Shown here piece after piece: positions 48,929-57,300 of a stretch of 64,000 nt of DNA. How positions within the stretch are numbered: the first letter of the stretch is position 1; every line of letters starts with the position of its first letter. The notes below the pieces were generated by a model. The model was not told the origin of the DNA. It saw nothing but the letters and a program-made list of their open reading frames with translations, and did not search any database. This DNA is from Bacillota bacterium (GTDB lineage: Bacteria > Bacillota > Clostridia > Peptostreptococcales > Anaerovoracaceae). A program made the translations under genes and the position numbers. Location: positions 1 through 64,000 of the forward strand of contig JAAWDM010000013.1 of the NCBI GenBank assembly GCA_022793795.1, given 5' to 3'.

Positions 48929-51076
48929 ATGTCAATCAAGATTGCTTTAGCGGGAAACCCCAATAGCGGCAAGACAACGTTGTTTAACGGATTAACAGGC
49001 TCCAATCAGTATGTGGGCAACTGGCCGGGCGTTACGGTGGAAAAGAAGGAAGGCAGGATGAAATGGGATAAAGAGGCAACTCTGGTGGATTTGCCAGGAA
49101 TTTACTCCCTATCTCCTTATACGCTGGAGGAAGTGGTGGCAAGAAACGTGCTGCTTGGCGAAAGACCTGATGCTATCATCAATATTGTGGATGGAACCAA
49201 TCTGGAAAGAAACCTGTATTTAACCACACAGATTTTAGAACTGGGGATTCCTGTGGTTATGGCTATCAATATGATGGATTTAGTCGAAAAGGAAGGAGAC
49301 AAAATCAATACGGAGCGGTTGGGAAAAGCGTTGGGCTGCAAGGTTGTGGAGATATCTGCACTGAAAGGAACCGGCGTGCAGGAGGCAGCCCAGGCAGCCA
49401 TCGCAGCAGCTAAAGAAAAGGGCGGACAACGGCCGATACACAAGTATGAAGATAAGATAGAGACAGCGCTGAATCAGATAGAAGCGCGAATCGGACGCAG
49501 CGTATCAGAGACAGAAAAACGGTTCTATGCGGTGAAGCTCTTTGAAAGGGACAGTAAAATCGCAGATTCCATGACTCAGATTCCCAATGTGGAGGACATT
49601 GTGTCCGCAGTGGAGGCCGCCATGGACGATGATGCAGAAAGTATCATCACAGGTCAGCGATATGCATATATTGAAAAGGTTATAAAGGATAGTTACACGA
49701 AAAAGAGGAAGACCGCCATGTCGACTTCGGATAAAATCGACCGGATCGTCACCAACAGGATTCTAGGGCTTCCTATCTTTGCAGCAGTCATGTTTCTGGT
49801 GTACTATATTTCCATGGTTACGGTGGGAGCAGCCTTGACCGATTGGGTCAACGGGCCCCTGTTTGAGGAGACGATTTTGCCTGGGCTGGCAGACTTCTTT
49901 AAAACCGCCGGCGTGGCAGGATGGCTGTCCGGCTTGGTGATAGACGGCATTGTGGCAGGCGTAGGCGCAGTGCTGGGATTTGTGCCGCAGATGCTGGTGC
50001 TGTTCATCTGTCTAGCGATTTTGGAAGGCTGCGGTTATATGGCCAGAGTGGCCTTTGTCATGGATAGAGTCTTTCGCAAGTTCGGTCTTTCTGGAAAATC
50101 TTTTATTCCGATGTTGGTGGGTGTGGGCTGTGGTGTTCCGGCAGTCATGGCATCCAGAACCATTGAGGCTGACCGAGACAGAAAGATGACCATTATGACC
50201 ACAACCTTTATACCCTGTGGCGCGAAAATGCCCATTGTAGCCCTGATTGCAGGAGCCATATTCGACGGCAATCCATGGGTGACTACCAGCGTGTATTTTG
50301 TAGGTGTGGCAGCCATCGTGGTCAGCGGTATTATTTTAAAGAAAACCAAAATGTTTGCAGGAGACCCAGCTCCTTTCGTTATGGAGCTGCCTGCTTATCA
50401 TATTCCTACCTTTGGATTTGTCATGAGAAGTATGTGGGAGAGAGGCTGGTCCTTTATTAAAAAGGCTGGTACCATCATTCTCCTGTCCACCATCGTGGTA
50501 TGGTTTTTATCCAGCTTCAGTTTTCAGGGAGGGCTTCACATGCTTGACGATGTATTGGAACAGAATACCTCTATTCTGGCGTCCCTTGGAAATCTGCTGG
50601 CCTGGATTTTCATCCCCTTGGGATTCGGAACCTGGCAGGCTACGGTTGCAGCGCTTACTGGTCTTGTGGCTAAGGAAAACGTGGTGGGCGCCTTCGGCAT
50701 CCTGTATGGATTTGCAGAGGTTGCTGAGGACGGAGCTGAATACTGGGGTCAGTTGGCAGCAGCCTTTACACCGGCAGCCGGATATGCCTTCCTAGTGTTC
50801 AACCTTCTGTGCGCGCCTTGTTTTGCAGCCATGGGCGCTATCAAGCGTGAGATGAATAATACCAGATGGTTCTGGTTTGCCATCGGGTATCAGTGCGTTT
50901 TCGCCTATTTGGTGGCTCTCTGTGTCAACCAGTTTTGGATCTTCTTTGCCGGCGGCGGCTTTGGTATCGGTACAGCAGCAGCTATGGTGATTTTTGTTGG
51001 TTTCCTGTATCTGTTGTTCAGACCGGCTAAGGAGGAAAAGCTGCCGGTGCATAGCAGAATCGGAGGAGCAGCTTAG
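48929..51076 (+). CDS. feoB: ferrous iron transport protein B
   Basis: FeoB imports Fe(II) across the membrane and has a cytoplasmic GTPase domain. The 715-residue protein shows G1 GNPNSGKTT, then GNWPGVTVEKKEG, G3 DLPG, G4 NMMD and G5 SALKG within residues 1-160. The membrane part has the two Gate motifs, with GCGVPAVMASRTIEADRDRKMTI and CGAKMPIVALI. The end (PAKEEKLPVHSRIGGAA) is short. GAGGAGGAAC precedes the ATG. It sits in a feoA-feoA-feoB-Cys-rich protein unit with DtxR-type boxes. Confidence 0.97.
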   Translation: MSIKIALAGNPNSGKTTLFNGLTGSNQYVGNWPGVTVEKKEGRMKWDKEATLVDLPGIYSLSPYTLEEVVARNVLLGERPDAIINIVDGTNLERNLYLTTQILELGIPVVMAINMMDLVEKEGDKINTERLGKALGCKVVEISALKGTGVQEAAQAAIAAAKEKGGQRPIHKYEDKIETALNQIEARIGRSVSETEKRFYAVKLFERDSKIADSMTQIPNVEDIVSAVEAAMDDDAESIITGQRYAYIEKVIKDSYTKKRKTAMSTSDKIDRIVTNRILGLPIFAAVMFLVYYISMVTVGAALTDWVNGPLFEETILPGLADFFKTAGVAGWLSGLVIDGIVAGVGAVLGFVPQMLVLFICLAILEGCGYMARVAFVMDRVFRKFGLSGKSFIPMLVGVGCGVPAVMASRTIEADRDRKMTIMTTTFIPCGAKMPIVALIAGAIFDGNPWVTTSVYFVGVAAIVVSGIILKKTKMFAGDPAPFVMELPAYHIPTFGFVMRSMWERGWSFIKKAGTIILLSTIVVWFLSSFSFQGGLHMLDDVLEQNTSILASLGNLLAWIFIPLGFGTWQATVAALTGLVAKENVVGAFGILYGFAEVAEDGAEYWGQLAAAFTPAAGYAFLVFNLLCAPCFAAMGAIKREMNNTRWFWFAIGYQCVFAYLVALCVNQFWIFFAGGGFGIGTAAAMVIFVGFLYLLFRPAKEEKLPVHSRIGGAA

Positions 51077-51111
51077 GAGGATATGACTGAAAGAATTGTG
51101 AGGTGATGGGC

Positions 51112-51342
51112 GTGTTTGAAATGAATTTTGCGACAGCTGTAGTGTTGTTCTTGGTGATAGCAGCGGCAGGGCTTGCTTTGCGAAGCGTGATTGGCAGAGT
51201 CAAACGAGGGGACCTATGCGGAACTTGTGGAAATTCTTGCGGCGGAAGTTGCGGTCATTGTCAAAATAGCACAAAACAAAGCGTCATCAGCGAGACAGAA
51301 ATAGAGACGGTTATTGCAAATATCAAGTGCAATAAAATATAA
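51112..51342 (+). CDS. FeoB-associated Cys-rich membrane protein
   Basis: The small protein has one membrane helix (AVVLFLVIAAAGLALRSVI), a basic turn, and a Cys-rich tail CGTCGNSCGGSCGHC that can bind metal. This pattern is that of small proteins found behind feoB in Firmicutes, thought to assist Fe(II) uptake. The start is uncertain. GTG at 51112 is best spaced from GTGAGG, while ATG at 51106 and ATG at 51121 (MNFATAVV, which resembles relatives) are alternatives. It lies about 35 bp after feoB and before a strong terminator. Confidence 0.85.
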   Translation: MFEMNFATAVVLFLVIAAAGLALRSVIGRVKRGDLCGTCGNSCGGSCGHCQNSTKQSVISETEIETVIANIKCNKI

Positions 51343-51374
51343 ATAAGTCATAAAATGCTTTTGGATACAATCAA

Positions 51375-51413
51375 AAAAACGCCGACATAAAGTAAGCCAT
51401 GTCGGCGTTTTTT
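51375..51413 (+). terminator. terminator of the feo operon
   Basis: AAAAACGCCGACAT (51375-51388) and ATGTCGGCGTTTTT (51399-51412) form a perfect 14-bp stem with a 10-base loop and a T-run. It closes the feo transcript. Confidence 0.9.
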
Positions 51414-51486
51414 CCTCTTTTACACATAGAATGACCCACAGGAGAGAAAATAAGAAAAAATCAAAATTTATGAAAAAGGAGTATAG

Positions 51487-52857
51487 ATGGAAACGAAAAC
51501 AGTATGGGAGACCTATTCCTATGAAACAAAGAGAGAGTGCGAAGGGTTTTGCAAAGAATATATGGATTTTTTGAGCAGGGCAAAGACGGAACGAGAGTGT
51601 ATCGCGGCCTTTCGTCAGCAGTTGGAAGCGGATGGATATCGACCCCTAGGCTTTTACCAGAAGGAAAGGAAGGGATTGGGGCCAGGAGATAAGGTATATG
51701 AGGTGCATATGGACAAGACTTTGGTTGCATTTCATATAGGCAGTCAGCCCATGGAGGATGGGATGAACATTTTAGCGGCCCATCTGGATTCGCCGCGGCT
51801 GGATTTGAAGCAAGCGCCCCTTTATGAAAAGGAGGGACTAGTTTATCTGGATACCCACTATTATGGCGGGATTAAGAAGTACCAATGGGTGAGTATGCCG
51901 CTGGCCCTCCATGGGGTGGTTATAAAAGAGGATGGCCAGAGAGTGGAACTAACCATGGGCGAGGAGCCGAGGGAGCCGGTATTTTTCATATCCGACCTAT
52001 TGATTCATTTGGCCCAGGAGCAGATGAAGAAAAAGGCAGAGAAGGTTATTGAGGGGGAACAGCTAGATGTTATCATAGGTAGCCGAGAATTGGAACCGAT
52101 TTTAAGGTTGCTGGAAGAAAAGTATGGGATAACAGAGGAGGATTTTTTTTCAGCAGAGATTGAGGTGGTACCTGCCGGACAGGCTAGAGAGGCAGGACTG
52201 GATCGGAGCATGGTGCTGGCTTATGGGCAGGATGACAAGGTTTGCGCTTATGGAGCGTGCCGCGCATTTATAGAAGATGAAACGCCCCAAAGAACCGATT
52301 GCCTTTTGTTGGTGGATAAAGAGGAAATCGGCAGTGTAGGGGCCACAGGCATGGAGTCAGGATTCTTCGAAAATATGGTGGCTGAAGTTTTATCATTGAT
52401 GGAAAAGGGAAAGGAAGCGGTATGGCTTTCTACACGTAGATGCCTTTCAAAAAGCAGGATGCTTTCGGCTGATGTGAACAGTGGTTTTGACCCTACCTTT
52501 GGGGATTGTTTTGAGGGTAAGAATTCCTCCTATCTAGGACGGGGCATGGTATTGAGCAAGTTTTCTGGCAGCAGTGGAAAGAGTGGAGGAAACGATGCCA
52601 ATCCGGAGTTTATCGCCTATCTTAGACGGATATTTGGAGAAAAGCGGATTATGTTCCAGATGGCAGAACTGGGTAAAGTGGATTTGGGAGGCGGTGGAAC
52701 CATCGCCTATATTCCGGCCCGCTATGGAATGGAGGTCGTTGACTGCGGTATTGCGGTGCTGAATATGCATGCTCCATGGGAGGCAGCGGATAAGGGAGAT
52801 ATCTATGAGATGAAACGGGGGATGAGCGCCTTTTTGACAGCCAAAAACAATCATTGA
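51487..52857 (+). CDS. M18 family metallo-aminopeptidase
   Basis: M18 enzymes remove N-terminal residues from peptides using two zinc or cobalt ions, in the cytoplasm. The 456-residue protein has the first metal His in ILAAHLDSPRLDLK. It also has THYYGGIKKYQW, LVDKEEIGSVGATGMESGF with the catalytic Glu and a metal Glu, LSADVNSGFDP with the metal Asp, and the last His in VLNMHAPWE. The length is typical. AAAAAGGAG precedes the ATG. Together with the peptide importers and carboxypeptidase it forms a peptide-degrading set. Confidence 0.92.
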   Translation: METKTVWETYSYETKRECEGFCKEYMDFLSRAKTERECIAAFRQQLEADGYRPLGFYQKERKGLGPGDKVYEVHMDKTLVAFHIGSQPMEDGMNILAAHLDSPRLDLKQAPLYEKEGLVYLDTHYYGGIKKYQWVSMPLALHGVVIKEDGQRVELTMGEEPREPVFFISDLLIHLAQEQMKKKAEKVIEGEQLDVIIGSRELEPILRLLEEKYGITEEDFFSAEIEVVPAGQAREAGLDRSMVLAYGQDDKVCAYGACRAFIEDETPQRTDCLLLVDKEEIGSVGATGMESGFFENMVAEVLSLMEKGKEAVWLSTRRCLSKSRMLSADVNSGFDPTFGDCFEGKNSSYLGRGMVLSKFSGSSGKSGGNDANPEFIAYLRRIFGEKRIMFQMAELGKVDLGGGGTIAYIPARYGMEVVDCGIAVLNMHAPWEAADKGDIYEMKRGMSAFLTAKNNH

Positions 52858-52940
52858 ACAAAATATATTTTGACCCCATGACTTTCCTAAGATAGAATGA
52901 GAGTAACGAAGAAAATCAAAAGAAACAGGAGGTGTCCCCA

Positions 52941-53855
52941 TTGCAGCAACTCATCGATGAAATTTTAAAGGATTGCCGAAGGTTTACAGAGGATGGAAAG
53001 GTAGCTGACTATATTCCGGAACTGGCAAAGGCCAATAAGTCGGAAATCGGTATCTGCGTGACCACAGGGGAGAAAAGGTATTTTGCAGGGGATTGGAATA
53101 AGCCTTTTACCATTCAAAGTATTGCTAAGACCATTTTTTTAATGCTGGCGGTAGAGGACAATGGCATCGATTTCATTAAGGCCCATGTAGGCGTAGAGGC
53201 CACGGGAAAACCTTTTAATGCCATCGATTATGCGGAGCCGCTGCTCCTTCGAGAAAACATCAATCCCATGGTTAATATTGGCGCTATTGCAGTTTGCAGT
53301 CTGGTGAAGGCAGAGAATTATCAGCAACGTTTTTTGCGGCTTCTTGATTTTACAAAGAGGATTACTGGAAACCCTGATTTAAAGGTGGATGAAAACGTGT
53401 ATTATTCGGAGAAAAAGACAGGAGATAAAAACAGAGCCTTGGCGTATCTGTTGAAAAATTCCGGCATGATTGAAGGCAGGGTAGAAGATTTGCTAGATGT
53501 GTATTTCGCCATGTGTTCGGTTCAGGCCACTTGTGCAGATTTGGCTAATATGGCGCTGCTTCTGGCCAATCACGGTATGGATATTGCCACTGGTCAGCAA
53601 ATTATTTCAGAGAAAAACGCTACCTTTATGAATGCGGTGCTGATTACCAGCGGTATGTATGATGGAAGCGGCGAGTTTGCCACCACGGTGGGGCTACCGG
53701 CTAAAAGCGGCGTGGGCGGCGGTATCATGGCCAATCGGCCGGGCCATATGGGCATCGGCATCTATTCGCCGGGCTTGGATAAAAAGGGAAACAGCGTGGC
53801 TGGCATTAAAATGCTGGAAATGTTGAGCCAGAAACTCCGTTTGAGTATTTTTTAG
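52941..53855 (+). CDS. glsA: glutaminase A
   Basis: The enzyme hydrolyses glutamine to glutamate and ammonia; its fold is related to serine beta-lactamases. The 304-residue protein has QSIAKTIFL (the SxxK catalytic pair), NPMVNIGAIAVCSL, NRALAYLLKNSGMI, YFAMCSVQATCADLANMALLLANHG and GLPAKSGVGGGIM. The start is TTG at 52941, 8 bp after AGGAGG, and gives the usual MQQLIDEIL start; a GTG three codons earlier overlaps the ribosome-binding site. It would undo the work of glutamine synthetase and so needs control, but no regulatory site is visible. Confidence 0.95.
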   Translation: MQQLIDEILKDCRRFTEDGKVADYIPELAKANKSEIGICVTTGEKRYFAGDWNKPFTIQSIAKTIFLMLAVEDNGIDFIKAHVGVEATGKPFNAIDYAEPLLLRENINPMVNIGAIAVCSLVKAENYQQRFLRLLDFTKRITGNPDLKVDENVYYSEKKTGDKNRALAYLLKNSGMIEGRVEDLLDVYFAMCSVQATCADLANMALLLANHGMDIATGQQIISEKNATFMNAVLITSGMYDGSGEFATTVGLPAKSGVGGGIMANRPGHMGIGIYSPGLDKKGNSVAGIKMLEMLSQKLRLSIF

Positions 53856-53933
53856 GTGGAAGCAGGTGGGCTCTGAATAAATATGCGTGGGCTTAAATAT
53901 ATTATCGCGATATCATAGAACAGGCATGCTGAC

Positions 53934-54157
53934 TTCGATATTTTTTAAAATAAAGGATAAAACATCGAAGAATTTATCTCGAGGAGGAGGTATTTTCCTA
54001 ATTCATATAAAAAATACGGCCCATTGACTGAGGAATTCTCGCCAATGGGCTCTATACAAGGTGTTTTACCCCGGAATAGGGTTTAAATCCTTATACATTC
54101 TATCCATTTCCAGCTTAAATTCGATATTTCTTAGAATATATAGAAAATATCGAATTT
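53934..54157. repeat. TATCGA-type repeats, distant locus (family R3), with a palindrome
   Basis: The interval 53856-54191 has no gene. It holds TTCGATATTTT at 53934, ACATCGAAGAAT at 53963, and a perfect palindrome with arms AAATTCGATATTT (54117-54129) and AAATATCGAATTT (54145-54157). TCGAAGAAT followed by a GGAGG(A)-rich stretch also occurs at 14569, so the two loci share more than the six-base core. The palindrome lies just beyond the end of the leftward MFS gene and could act as its terminator. Confidence 0.65.
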
Positions 54158-54191
54158 CTTCACAAAATCATCATATTTAACTTTTCTGATA

Positions 54192-55463
54192 CTACAAATC
54201 GGTATATTTTCGGTAGGTTCTCTGAACAATCCACATGATGAGGAGCAGGACGATGGTGCAGCTGCCGTAATACAGCCTGTAGCTTCCGGTAATATCGGCC
54301 ACCAGCCCGGGCATTGTGGTAAAGGATAGGGAACCAATGAGGGAGGCAATCCAGTAGTAGCGAACCATGTTTGTGGCCTGCTCTCCCGTATGGAAGCGGA
54401 TGGCCCAGATGGAAAGCCCCAAGGTGGTCATGGAATAGCCTGCACCCAGCCCAGCCACTGTCAGGAAGGTAAATATCAGGTGGTCGCTGTCCACGAAAAA
54501 GGCAGAAACGAAACCGATTACTAAAAAGCAGGTAAAGAGACGGTTTGCCTTATAGCTGCCAATCACGTCTACCAGCGCGCCGTAGACGAATTTGCCGCCA
54601 GTCATGAAGAGGCCGTAGACGGAAATGGCTAGGGCAACCGTATCAGAGGAAACGCCGGCATTGGACATGTGAACAGCCAGGCTTTCGGAAGGCGGGGCTG
54701 TAATAAGGCCCACCAGAAACATGGCTATAATCAGCAGTAAGTCGGCTCGGTGGCTGAGAGGCGTTTTCAGGGCGCCATCATCGGCCTTTTTCTTGTCCTT
54801 GTTTCCTTTGTTCGCCGTGGTGGCCTCTAACGTGGATACAGTGTTTGCCCCGTAAGGGAGCAGATCTTTTTCTTTAGGGTCGTTTCTAAGAAGTAGGAAC
54901 ATCAGAAGGGCATAGCCTAAAATCACCAAACCTTCCACAGAAGCGGCCAGGGCAACGCCGCCTGCTTCAAGGCCAGCAGTCATCAGCGGCGGAGCAACGA
55001 TGGTTGCCATGCCAGAACCTGCGCTGGCAAAGCCTAAGACAAAGCCCTGCTTATCTGCAAACCAGCGATTTAAAAGCATAGTGATAGGTACCATGGTTCC
55101 CAAGCCATATCCCAAGCCGCAGATGAGAGCCCCGATATAGAATACAATCAGAGTATGGGCCTGGGAGTAAATCAAAAATGACAAAGCAATCATGGAAATA
55201 GCCAGGGACAAACCTTTACGCATGTTGAGTTTCTCATAATATTTGCCGCAGATAATGGTACCGATGAGAGAGGAAACACATCGCAGGGTGGAGAGACTGG
55301 CTCCCTGGGCTTTGGTGAAACCGTTTTCCTCGATAAAGGCATTGATATAGATGGAAAAGGTGTTGGATGTGAGCCCCATGGAGATAAACATGGTAAACAC
55401 CGCTAGTATACATATAATATAGCCATAGTGGAATTTGTGCTGAGTCTGCTTCAATGCTGTCAT
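54192..55463 (-). CDS. major facilitator superfamily transporter (OFA-like)
   Basis: The 423-residue membrane protein has 12 hydrophobic segments in two halves, with a charged central loop (KGNKDKKKADDGALKT). The N-terminus HYGYIICILAVFTMFISMGLTSNTFSIYINAF and the later GLGYGLGTMVPITMLLNRWFADKQGFVLGFASAGSG fit the oxalate/formate antiporter-like family, which exchanges small organic acids. The substrate is unknown. It is the last gene of the leftward cluster with the EFR1, Gx and NusG-II genes, 38 bp after the EFR1 gene. Confidence 0.88.
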   Translation of the reverse strand: MTALKQTQHKFHYGYIICILAVFTMFISMGLTSNTFSIYINAFIEENGFTKAQGASLSTLRCVSSLIGTIICGKYYEKLNMRKGLSLAISMIALSFLIYSQAHTLIVFYIGALICGLGYGLGTMVPITMLLNRWFADKQGFVLGFASAGSGMATIVAPPLMTAGLEAGGVALAASVEGLVILGYALLMFLLLRNDPKEKDLLPYGANTVSTLEATTANKGNKDKKKADDGALKTPLSHRADLLLIIAMFLVGLITAPPSESLAVHMSNAGVSSDTVALAISVYGLFMTGGKFVYGALVDVIGSYKANRLFTCFLVIGFVSAFFVDSDHLIFTFLTVAGLGAGYSMTTLGLSIWAIRFHTGEQATNMVRYYWIASLIGSLSFTTMPGLVADITGSYRLYYGSCTIVLLLIMWIVQRTYRKYTDL

Positions 55464-55501
55464 TGTTTTCTATAGAACCTCCTGTGTCCTTGTCAATCGG
55501 G

Positions 55502-56350
55502 TTATAAAAATATATGGTTTTTGCCGCGACGCTGGTACATCTCTTCCAGTTCTGTTTTGTGGTAGAGATAACCTGGGTCGTCGTAGTATTTGGCGTGGGT
55601 AGGACATTTTTTGATACATGCGCCGCATTTGATACAGATACCGGGAACCTGGGTGATGTCACGGCCATCGATGGCTCCCATAGGGCAGACGGCAGCGCAG
55701 ATGCCACAGGCTGATTCTAATGACCCCAGGCACAGTTCAGTATGGGTCTTGGGCTTCACCTTACGAATGTCGATGAATACACCGTGACGGTCCCGAGGCT
55801 GATAATAACCTCCATAACTTTGCTCCATAGGCACACCGGGAACCTGAATCGGCGGTGGGGTGGCTGTCTGTTGTGTCAGTTTTGCTCCTATCTGCCGGGC
55901 AAAATCATCAAGCGCCTTGGTATCCTCTTGGTCAGGGCGTCCGGCTCCCAAAACTTGTGAAAAGCTGTGCTCGCAGGAAGCGGCCACCGCTGCAACCGTG
56001 TGAAAATCGTGGGTCTCTAGGATGTCTCGAAGTTCCATTAAGGAATTATCGAAGCAGCGATTTCCGTAAGTGACTACGGGAATCGCTAGACTACCACCGC
56101 CGCCGATAGTATCCAAATATTTTAAAAGAAGGTTTGGCAGCCTGCCGGCATAGGTGGGGCAGCCGAATATGACCACATCTTCCGGCGTCAAAACAGGAAA
56201 TCTACTATCACGAGCCTGGGGCAAGGTGAAATCAAATTCCGAAACAGACAGTTTTAGGATTTGGGCCAGGGTATGACCCAGCTGAGATACCACCTTCTTT
56301 GTGGTACCGGTAGGGCTGAAATATATGGTGTAAATACGTTGGATGTTCAT
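55502..56350 (-). CDS. EFR1-type flavodoxin-ferredoxin fusion protein
   Basis: The 282-residue protein fuses a flavodoxin-like domain to a ferredoxin domain. The first part has IYFSPTGTTKKVV (FMN phosphate loop), FGCPTYAGRLPNLLLKYLD and VTYGNRCFDNSLMELRDIL. The ferredoxin part has SACGICAAVCPMGAI and CIKCGACIKKCPTHAKYY, so two [4Fe-4S] clusters. It is a cytoplasmic electron carrier of unknown partner. GGAGGAAAAT precedes the start. Its place between a membrane Gx protein and an MFS transporter, and close to apbE, suggests redox work linked to the membrane. Confidence 0.9.
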   Translation of the reverse strand: MNIQRIYTIYFSPTGTTKKVVSQLGHTLAQILKLSVSEFDFTLPQARDSRFPVLTPEDVVIFGCPTYAGRLPNLLLKYLDTIGGGGSLAIPVVTYGNRCFDNSLMELRDILETHDFHTVAAVAASCEHSFSQVLGAGRPDQEDTKALDDFARQIGAKLTQQTATPPPIQVPGVPMEQSYGGYYQPRDRHGVFIDIRKVKPKTHTELCLGSLESACGICAAVCPMGAIDGRDITQVPGICIKCGACIKKCPTHAKYYDDPGYLYHKTELEEMYQRRGKNHIFL

Positions 56351-56377
56351 GAGATTTTCCTCCTTAGTATTGGGCCG

Positions 56378-56902
56378 TCATATTGAAATTTCCGGCAGCC
56401 GTTTGTAAATGAGGGTAGCCAAAAAACCGATGGCAATACCGCTGAATAAACCGGAAAACAGTAAAATGCTGAAATAGCTCATCATGGCCACATTTTCCAC
56501 AATGAGGGAAGCCGCAACAAGTTGCCCTAGGTTATGGGCCACACCCCCGGCCATGCTAACGCCTACCATGCTGAACCAACCGGTTTTGTAAAGCAAATAC
56601 ATGACTAGGATGCTGAAAACGCCGCCGGCAAAGGAATAGAGTATCCCAAAGACCCCGCTGAATAGCAGACCAGAAACGACCATGCGGACGCAGTTGATGG
56701 TAAAAGCATAGGAAAATCCCAGCTTATAGATGGCCATAACGATGACCAGGTTGGCCACGCCCAGCTTGATACCTGGCGCTGGAACCGGCAGAGGAAACAG
56801 CGATTCCACATAGGAAAATATCAATGCCAAAGCAGCCAGCATAGCGGCAAGGGCTAGCCGGCGGGTGGTAAGTCCCCGCGGAGTGTTATCCCGTGATGAC
56901 AT
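56378..56902 (-). CDS. Gx transporter family / heptaprenyl diphosphate synthase component I-like membrane protein
   Basis: The 174-residue protein has about five hydrophobic segments and the pattern RRLALAAMLAALALIFSYVESLFPLPVPAPGIKLGVANLVIV. Later come GILYSFAGGVFSILVMY and SMAGGVAHNLGQLVAA. This is the family annotated as heptaprenyl diphosphate synthase component I or Gx transporter. The ATG at 56902, with GGAGGTG upstream, is chosen over a start 60 bp earlier. The start lies 17 bp inside the NusG-II gene. As I recall, such a pair (NusG-II plus Gx) resembles EetA/EetB of Gram-positive flavin-based electron export. Confidence 0.85.
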   Translation of the reverse strand: MSSRDNTPRGLTTRRLALAAMLAALALIFSYVESLFPLPVPAPGIKLGVANLVIVMAIYKLGFSYAFTINCVRMVVSGLLFSGVFGILYSFAGGVFSILVMYLLYKTGWFSMVGVSMAGGVAHNLGQLVAASLIVENVAMMSYFSILLFSGLFSGIAIGFLATLIYKRLPEISI

Positions 56903-57251
56903 CCGGTTCACCTCCCTGTTTAGACTGAATCTCAATGAGGACTTTGTTTGGTAGACAGACAATGGTGTCCTTGGTCTCTGATATGGCGCCGCTGTTGACG
57001 CAGACTTGGTTTTTACAATCGGAAAAGGACATTGAAACTTGACCGTCTTTTATGGTAATATGATTCTGATGACCATGTTTTTCTATGACAATTTGCTGAT
57101 CTTGGTTCAAGCTGTATGTGCCGTAAGTTTCACCTTCTACAGTGATTACCACTCGTTGGCCCGGCTGGTTTTCGGAAAGAGACCACCAGGAAATACAGGC
57201 GCCGAAGATCAGTATGATGAAAAACAATAGAACGTCTGCTTTTTTTATCAT
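56886..57251 (-). CDS. NusG domain II-containing membrane-anchored protein
   Basis: The 121-residue protein has an N-terminal membrane helix (ADVLLFFIILIFGACISWW) and an outer NusG-II-type beta domain (VVITVEGETYGTYSLNQDQQIVIE, then MSFSDCKNQVCVNSGAIS and IVCLPNKVLIEI). Three Cys residues are arranged as DCKNQVC and IVC. The ATG at 57251 follows AAAGGAGAT and fits the family length; the frame extends further upstream but overlaps the divergent apbE. It is the first gene of the leftward cluster, only 49 bp from the apbE start. Confidence 0.88.
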   Translation of the reverse strand: MIKKADVLLFFIILIFGACISWWSLSENQPGQRVVITVEGETYGTYSLNQDQQIVIEKHGHQNHITIKDGQVSMSFSDCKNQVCVNSGAISETKDTIVCLPNKVLIEIQSKQGGEPDVITG

Positions 57252-57300
57252 AAAATCTCCTTTAACTTTCAATCGGCCGGCAGGCCGGAAAGGATGTAAT

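Noticed and set aside
51083-51106. Seven-codon minigene between feoB and the Cys-rich protein, with its stop overlapping an ATG
   Set aside because: AGGAGG is only 2 bp from its ATG, too close for efficient initiation. It is noted only as a possible coupling device.
51487-52857. Possible phage or integrative element boundaries in the window
   Set aside because: No integrase, transposase, phage structural gene or attachment-site duplication was found next to the tRNA-Lys gene or elsewhere. The repeats carry no transposase.
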